A stretch of 64,000 nucleotides of DNA from Conoideocrella luteorostrata. Its lineage: Eukaryota; Ascomycota; Sordariomycetes; Hypocreales; Clavicipitaceae. A program made the position numbers and the translations under genes. Shown piece after piece: positions 56,696-64,000 of this stretch; position 1 is the first letter of the stretch, and each line of letters opens with the position of its first letter. The stretch lies in contig JASWJB010000246.1 of assembly GCA_032433595.1 (NCBI GenBank), positions 1 through 64,000 on the forward strand. The letters are read 5' to 3'. The notes under the pieces are model-generated. The model searched no databases. It was not told the DNA's origin and saw only the letters and a list, made by a program, of their open reading frames with translations.

Positions 56696-59600
56696 ATGAG
56701 CAACAGCATGCGCGACCTGATATCGGGCGAGGCCGAATTGGACGATGAGGAGGAGGATGACTCGTACGATGAGGAACCCGGAGAGTCGCGTGTTAGACGA
56801 AATGGAGCTCACATTGATGATTCAAGTGAAGAAGAGGAAGACGACGATGACGAGGAGGAAGCCCGAAAAGTCAGTGCTACTTACTCAGGAGTTCTTATTT
56901 TTTAGTCGCGTTGCAGTCAACACTAATCAGATTGTGCCAAACAGATTCGTGAAGGCTTCATTGTTGATGAAGAGGAGGACGAGGACGAGGGCGAGGACGG
57001 TGATTCCGACGCAGAGCCGCGCCCAGTGAAGAGAAAGCGCGAGCATCGGGATCGAGAAAAAGAAGAACGCCTTGATGAAGACGACTTGGAGCTCATCGGC
57101 GAGCAGTTTGGCGAGCGGCCGAAACCAGAAAGCCAGGTAATAACCCTCCTAACCATCATACGAGAAATTTCGGACGGTCACTGACAGCTTCTCAAGTCAA
57201 AGTTCAAGCGACTCAAGCGGGGTCATCGTGATGAGGATGATACACGCATCGAACGTCGTGGACTCGACGAAATCTTTTCTGACGAAGATGAGGATGCCGC
57301 AGAGCAGCGACCTTACGGCAGGTCTAACCTTCGGGCTCAAGCGGACGATCTTGACGACTTTATCGAAGAGGATTTCCCCGAGGAAGATGACGAAGAGCGA
57401 ACGCGACGATTGGAAGACGAGGAAGTCGCACGACCGAAAGACCGAGGTGTTGGCGCCGTTGTAGACACTTCGGGCCTCGATAAAGATGCCTTGGACGACA
57501 TGGAGGCCATCTTTGGAAATGGTGAAGATTATGATTGGGCTCTGCAAATGGAAGATGATGAGGAGGATCGTGAACGTGAAGAACAAGGCATCGAGCTTAA
57601 AGATGTGTTTGAACCTTCGCAGCTGAAGGAGAAACTTCTTACTGACGAAGACAACGAAATTCGATTCACGGACGAGCCCGAACGATTTCAACTCGAACGC
57701 AAAGCTTTCAAGAACCTTCAGCTCACCGCAGAGCAATTCAAAGAAGAGGCTAGATGGATCACCAACCAACTGTGGCCCAAAAAGGGCTTGGCTCAAGAGC
57801 TCCAAGCACCGTTCGGTAAAGCTGTTGGCAAAGTCCTGGAGTTCTTCATTGTTGATGAAGTCGAAGTTCCATACGTCTTCCAGCATCGCAAAGACTATCT
57901 CTTGCATTCCAAGAAGATCCGAAAATCAACGCGCGATGATCCTGACGGCCCCGATTACACTATCCAATCAGATAAGCTCCTTAACCAGGACGATCTGTGG
58001 AGAATTCTTGAATTGGATGTCAAGTTCAGGTCATTCGTGGACAAGCGGAACTCTCTGGAGAAGACGTTTGAAAGTCTGAAAACTCTTGATGTGGAGGATC
58101 CGACAATGGGGGAAATGATACCTGAAGCGACCACGATGGAGGAATTGCAAGACCTGCAAGACTATGTTCAGTTCCAATATGGTGCGAAGCTAAAGGATCT
58201 TGCTGTCATCTCTGGTAATGTGTCGCAAACGAAACGGCCCGGCTCCAAGTCTTCTCTTCTCGACCGAGTTCGAAACGGCAAGGCGTATTATTTCGTCAAA
58301 GCCTACGGCATTTCCGCCGACCAACTGGCCAAGAACGCTCTGCGGCAAGGCAAGAAAATCACGCCTGATGATGATTCTCAGTACCCCATGGATCTTGCAG
58401 ATAGCTTGATTGACGATAGCTTTAGCACGGGAGACCAGATTATATCTGCAGCTCGTCAAATGTACACCGAAGAGCTATTTGCCAGCCCTCGTATGCGCAA
58501 ATACTTTAGAAGCTCCTACTATCAAGCTGCAGAGTTCAGTTGTCGACGAACTGACAAGGGACTCCGCAAGATTGACGAGTCTCACCCATACTATGAGATC
58601 AAATATCTACAAAATCAGGCCATCGCTGATTTGGTCCACCAGCCCGAACTCTTCCTCAAAATGATGCGTGCAGAGGAAGAGGGCCTCGTGGACGTCAAAC
58701 TGAATATACCTCCTCGATATGACTTCCGGCGACAACTACACCAAGAATTCGAATCCGAAAACTTCAGTGACCGTGCAGAGCAATGGCGAGAAGAGCGCAA
58801 GAAGGTTCTGGAACTGGCTTATCCGAAACTTGAAAAGGTCATTGTCAAGAATGTCAAGGAAGTGATCCGAACATTTTGCCAAGATGAAGTTTTGAAGATG
58901 TGCCGGCAAGAATTTTATCGCAAGCTGGACCAAGCGCCATACAAACCGAAGGGGATGATTCTTGGTACTACACCACGTGTACTAGCTTTGTCGAATGGAA
59001 TGGGCGATCCTGCACGTGAACCCATCTGCTGGACATGGGTAGAGGAAGACGGTCGAGTTCTCGAGCAGGGCAAGTTTGGCAACTTGGCACGAGACGAGGC
59101 CCAGCGAGAGGAATTCGCGGAACTCGTTCGACGTCGCCGACCAGACGTTATTGCCATCAGCGGTTGGAGTGCTGAGACAAGCAAACTAATGCGAGATCTA
59201 GAGGCTCTTGTCAGTGACAAAGATCTTCGTGGAGCCGAATTCGACGATCCCGAGACCAACGACTACAGGACAGAGCCCCTTGAAGTCATCATTGTAGATG
59301 ACGAGGTTGCTCGCCTCTACAAGGATAGCCCCCGTGCTGTTGCTGAGCACCCGTCACTTAGCCCTGTGACGAGATATTGTATCGGCTTGGCTCGATACAT
59401 GCAGAACCCGATGAAAGAATATGCTGCCCTTGGTAAAGATGTTGCCTCGCTCTCCTTCCATCCATGCCAACAACTTCTGCCACAAGACAAGCTGATGAAA
59501 TATCTTGAATCCGCCATGGTTGATACGGTAAACATGGTTGGTGTCAACATTAACGATGCCATGGCTGATGCATATACCGCCAACTTACTTCCGTATATCG

Positions 59601-61175
59601 CTGGTTTGGGCCCACGAAAGGCTACAAGCGTCATCAAGGCCATCAATGCCAATGGTGGTTCAGTAAACACCAGAGACGAGTTAGTTGGTGATCCCGACAG
59701 CGGAAAGCTGCCAGTTGTTGGTCCTCGTGTGTGGAACAACTGTGCCAGTTTCCTGTACATTGATTACGACGCCACCAACCCTTCATCGGATCCTCTTGAC
59801 AACACTCGTGTGCATCCTGAAGATTACGAACTTGGTCGCAAGATGGCAGCCGATGCCTTGGAGCTGGACGAGGAAGACGTCAAGGCCGAGACTGATGAGA
59901 ATGGACCCGGCGCGATTGTTCGAAAACTCTTTAAGCAGGACGAACAGGAGCGTGTCAATGAACTTGTCCTGGACGAATATGCTGATCAGCTGCTAACAAA
60001 CTTCAGCCAACGCAAGCGAGCCACTCTCGAAGCAATTAGCGCGGAACTTCAGGCTCCGTATGAAGAGCTGCGACGCAGCTTCGCTCTCTTGAACCATACT
60101 GAGATCTTCACAATGTTTACCGGCGAGACCGCGTCATCACTATGCGAAGGCATGATTGTGCCTGTCAACGTCCGCGTGGTTCGGGATGACTTTGCCATCG
60201 TCAAGTTAGACTGCGGTATTGAGGGCAGGGTCGAGGCGCACGAAGTTACTAGCCGATCTTCAGTCAAAGATGTCCTGAGCACAGGCCAAACCGTTCAAGG
60301 AAAGATCCTAGAATTAAATTACAAGGACTTCATGGCAAAACTGTCTATGCGAGAAGACTCTCTTCGCATACCATACAAGCGACCCATTAACTTTGGACGC
60401 GACGGTTGGGACTATAACCTGGAGGGTGCCGATAAAGACGAGCTTCGCGAGAAGGACCAGACTACCGGAAGGACACAGCGCGTGGTCAAACACCCCAACT
60501 TCAAGCCCTTCAACTCAATTCAGGCAGAAGAGTATCTTGGGTCACAACCGCCTGGTGAGGTGATTATCCGTCCCTCGTCCAAGGGTAACGACCATCTGGC
60601 GATTACCTGGAAGGTCGCCGACAACGTTTATCAGCACATTGATGTTCTGGAGATGCAGAAGGACACTGAGTTCTCTGTTGGCAAGCTACTTCGTATTGGA
60701 GGCAAATACACATACACCGATCTCGACGAGTTGATTGTGGACCACGTCAAAGCCATGGCCCGAAAGGTGGAGGAGCTTATGCGCCACGACAAGTATCAAA
60801 GCAGGTCACGGTCCGAAACTGGTACGTTTTGCTTCCTCAACTCCTTGCGCTTTTACACAAGCGGCATCAATGACATTGCCTTTGACTGTATGTAATCGTT
60901 ACTGACAGCGCATCTCCACAGAGAAATGGCTTACCACGTATATCGACGCCAACCCTAACCGGTCTGCATACGCCTTCTGCATTGACCCGAAGCATCCAGG
61001 ATACTTTTGGTTGTGCTTCAAGGCCAGTCGAACCGCCAGAGTCATCGGACTGCCCGTGCGCTCCATTCCACAGGGTTACGAGCTGAAAGGGTATCAATAT
61101 CCTGACATGCGTGCTCTATGCAACGGTTTTAAGCTGCGATACCAGAATGAGTTTTCAAAAATGGGGACCAGGTAA
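56696..61175 (+). CDS. SPT6: Transcription elongation factor SPT6
   Basis: Four exons: 56696-56869, 56945-57136, 57197-60821 and 60922-61175, 1414 aa. Introns start GTCAGT, GTAATA and GTACGT. Exon 3 could also begin at 57188, adding three residues; I chose 57197 because the CTGAC branch needs room. The order is typical of SPT6: an acidic N-terminus (about 1-200, the histone/Spn1-binding part), helical core, YqgF/RNase H-like domain near 735 ([16 protein letters not shown]), helix-hairpin-helix near 900 (MVGVNIND...[10 protein letters not shown]), S1 domain near 1100 ([13 protein letters not shown]) and tandem SH2 from about 1220 ([16 protein letters not shown]), finished in exon 4 ([10 protein letters not shown]). 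The SH2 pair binds the phosphorylated RNA polymerase II linker. The protein is a nuclear histone chaperone. Length is normal and nothing is broken. Confidence 0.97.
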
Positions 61176-62556
61176 TGGGGTGTCATCATTTGTCGTTATT
61201 AGAGGTATTTCATTTATATGTATAAGATATACAGGGGCAGCAGATTGCCTTGTGGTTGTGGCAAGTGCCAATAGCTTTCCATTTTTTGTGTCTCAGGGTA
61301 GCGGTGGGAGTGTTTCCATCTTTAAACGATTATATATTTCAAATCAAACCCTAAGTGACGTGGTGCCTGCCTACACATTCTAAAAAAACAAACCCGCCCC
61401 CATTGCCAGCATTATACATATTTCTAAAGGGCTGAACTGGAAAAATAGCGAGAAATAAGTCACAGCAGGAAAAGGTTAAATTGAACGGAGTATTCCAGTG
61501 ATTGCACCCTGCCTAGGATGTGCCGGCAGTGCATTGCATCAATTGCTGATGCTAAGTTGATAGGGAGAATGCCAACAAGTTCGAATTACGCCTCATTAGT
61601 GTAAGTCATGCATGTGCATCCAATGTGGTAACTGCATAACTGTAGGACTGCTGCGGCGACCGACGGATAAACATCGTACTTCCGGAGGCGGTGGGACTAT
61701 ACATATGACATGACCTGCATCGAAAAATGTGTTTCCATATTCGTGGGTCAAGCTTGAACATCAAAGACCACGGGGATCGAGAATAGTTGCAGCGATGTGT
61801 CAAGTTGGCCAGCGAACATGTGTCACCATCCGACAATCAGCCCAGGCAGATAGAGATAGACATGTAATGGAGTACGCGCGTCTTGATATTTTACGGCTGA
61901 GCACCGCACAGCACCTTGCCTTTCCTTTTTGTTTATTCCCATCGAGACAGGGGATCTACGCAAGCGGGCCTGTGACGTCTTTGTCTGATCGTCAGGGATA
62001 GCTTCGCAGCCTGGCACGCTGGGGCGGCGGTCCTCGAAAGATCATGTGGTCTGCCGTATTGGGAAACCGTGGGACCACTATACATACAATAGCGGAAGGC
62101 TTGACGGGCAAGCAGGCTGGCAGAATGCTTCGACAGCATTCTGGGCCACCATCATGTCATTCAGGGGTCCAGCGGCCCCAGCATTGTCTGAGCTTTTTGT
62201 TGGGACAGACGGATGAGTTGCGAGTTTCGGCGCCAGTCGAGGCCAGAATGCAATTCGTTACTCAGTTCGTGGCTCATTGGAGTCATGAGGTCTTGTCGCT
62301 GGTTCCACCACAAGGCTCCCACCGGGCCTGGCGCCACTTCCGAAGTCCAGATCCAGGAGACGGCGACATCGGCCATCAGAGAGTTGCTGGGGGACTAGAA
62401 TGGGCTTGTGGTGCTCCGTAGATGTAGCGTGACTCGGTAGGCAGCAGTTGCTTCCATTGAAATCTGCACTCCGATGACCGGGTGTATTCTTTTCTTGTAG
62501 TGGTCACTCTGCTGTGCCGCGAAGCCCATGGGCCGAAATGGCAACTACCTGCTCCG

Positions 62557-63882
62557 TACGGAGTACTCCGTACTGAAGTTCAATATACCATTGATTTACT
62601 TTAATTAGACGGAATGCCAGGCAGCGAGTCGGGATGGGTCCGTCCAAGGTCTGCATGCGTACCCCATACCCCGCAATCGAGCGTGCGCCTCGTGGATGTG
62701 CCGGGTACCGGCTACAGAGTAGTTACTCCGTACCTTGACATGTATTGTAGTCTACTGCGCTGAATGAATAGCCTTTTGACTGATCGGTACGGAGTAAACT
62801 AGGCCTATGTGGCTTCATCCGATGAAGCCGGTGGCAGGAAACGCAGTGTACACCTGTACGGTCTCCTTCAATCCCATTCATCATATTGGAGGCAGGTGAG
62901 TGCAGCATCCCGTGGGCTGATGTTTTGGGCCCTTGTAAATGTGACTGAAATTGCTACGGAAATAACTAGCACCTTGGTCGAGCGTTCAACGTAGCCCCAG
63001 TGCGAATGCAAACAGCAGATCGTCATACTCGTGGCGCCTGCAGCCCAGCAGGTGAGGTGTTTGCTGCAACCAGACGTGCCGCCCTTGGTCTTGCTCTTGG
63101 TACCCTAGTATTAGACCTGCCACTGTCCTCCGTAAGTACGGAGTAATTACACGAGTGGTTACGGGGCAGCTAGTCGAACTGCTTAGCTACCGGTCTATCC
63201 TCCCTCCACCCAGCCGGTCTCACCAGTACGACAAAACGGCGTCCCAGGGTCCAATCCACCTTTAGCCAGCGCCTCGGGCAATTGCTACACATGACATGGC
63301 AGAGACTCAATTGAATCAGCTTGTCAGAAATGCCGATCCGTTGCCCTTGAACAAAGCTTCAATCGCGCAATTGAGCCATTAAGTAACGAAGGCAATGGCT
63401 GGATACCTTCAGGCCATGACATGACGAGGTGAGGGGCACGGAGTTCGTGATTGAGCACGTCAAGCTCGAGCTTGGGCTGTGGGACGCGGAGGCTTCCAGC
63501 GGGTTCTTGCATCTTGGTCACGCGATAGACTCTGGGGGTCCTGCGTCTCGGGTCCCCCTGTCTTGCAATGGCGATGACATGTAGGTGCCCACTTTGGCTT
63601 CGCTCTTTCGTCGGTGGGCTGCCGGCGACGGCGAGCAGAACAGTCATATTCATCGCCCAACTTGGCCATTTACTGTGGTAGTTAGTATCAGAGCGTTTTC
63701 GGTGGATTTAGAATATGCGAGATCAACTGTGAACACCTTGGGCGCTCCTTTCCGGTCCACGGCCCCGATGACGAGTTGAGGGCGAGCAATTCCTCGCAGC
63801 AATCGTCCCACCGGCCCCTGTCTGCGATGCTAAAATACTGCGTGCTGCGTAGTTACTTCGTACTACTACTCCGTACTCCGTA
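62557..63882. repeat. Cluster of TACTCCGTA / TACGGAGTA motifs
   Basis: Seven exact copies in 1.3 kb: 62557, 62564, 62724, 62788, 63137, 63867 and 63874. Two pairs overlap, forming a palindrome CTCCGTACGGAG next to TACTCCGTA. Eight more copies are scattered in the window, none of them in an exon. Confidence 0.9.
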
Positions 63883-63971
63883 CACCCCGGTCCATTCTTC
63901 CTGCCGCCTGCGCAGCTCGCAACTACAATTCTACCAGTTGACCAGGCAGTGAGGGCTGGGAATGGCTTAAA

Positions 63972-63998
63972 GCAAGTGCAGCAAGTGCAGCAAGTGCG
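63972..63998 (+). repeat. 9-bp tandem repeat at window edge
   Basis: Three units of GCAAGTGCA, the last ending in G. It may continue past the window. Confidence 0.85.
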
Positions 63999-64000
63999 TC

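Larger units (their letters stand above)
61176..64000. other. Intergenic, rich in TACTCCGTA motifs
   Basis: No gene is supported. Short frames on both strands (61606-62421, 63324-63779) lack motifs. The distinctive content is the cluster of TACTCCGTA/TACGGAGTA words. A small hairpin CAGAATGC/GCATTCTG lies at 62119-62141. Confidence 0.5.

Noticed and set aside
63324..63653. 109-codon minus-strand frame near the window end
   Set aside because: No recognisable motif, an overlapping frame on the same strand, and no splice signals.
1..64000. tRNA or rRNA genes
   Set aside because: Checking GTTCGA-type B-box words on both strands found none with a matching A-box and acceptor stem. A dedicated tRNA scan would be decisive.

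Overview
The window is nuclear DNA of a filamentous ascomycete, most likely a sordariomycete and probably Hypocreales (inference from gene content and introns; no species is claimed). The evidence is short introns of about 43-192 nt with GT...AG ends and CTGAC/CTAAC branch sites, a Ste7-type MAPKK, SPT6, a HET-ankyrin protein, a fungal-type regulator, secreted hydrolases and solo LTRs. I rebuilt every multi-exon gene by hand from splice sites and reading phase; exon coordinates are given in each entry.

Layout. 1.4-2.4 kb: F-box protein. 3.3-10.5 kb: a compact sugar cluster made of a fungal_trans regulator, an MFS sugar/oligosaccharide transporter and a GH36 alpha-galactosidase. The last two diverge from a shared promoter carrying CGG inverted repeats and CreA-like sites, which suggests a regulated alpha-galactoside (melibiose/raffinose) uptake and hydrolysis unit. 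12-24 kb: BAHD-type acyltransferase, ADP/ATP carrier, secreted LIP-family lipase and an aldehyde dehydrogenase. 26.9-30.0 kb: Ste7-class MAPKK convergent with a HAD phosphatase.

30-56 kb is gene-poor and accessory in character. It holds solo LTRs of two families (four copies keep perfect 5-bp target-site duplications) and several degraded repeats. It also holds lineage-specific secreted proteins, a short-chain dehydrogenase, a broken repeat-domain gene beside a HET-ankyrin gene, and an M35-like secreted protease with a tandem-repeat tail. Inside it, at 31602-31939 on the minus strand, is a three-exon gene for a cysteine-rich, defensin-like (CS-alpha-beta) secreted peptide whose start position reads ACG instead of ATG. 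This is the most interesting item I found. 56.7-61.2 kb returns to core genome with SPT6. 61.2-64 kb is intergenic and rich in the 9-mer TACTCCGTA, which occurs 15 times in the window where about 0.5 would be expected by chance.
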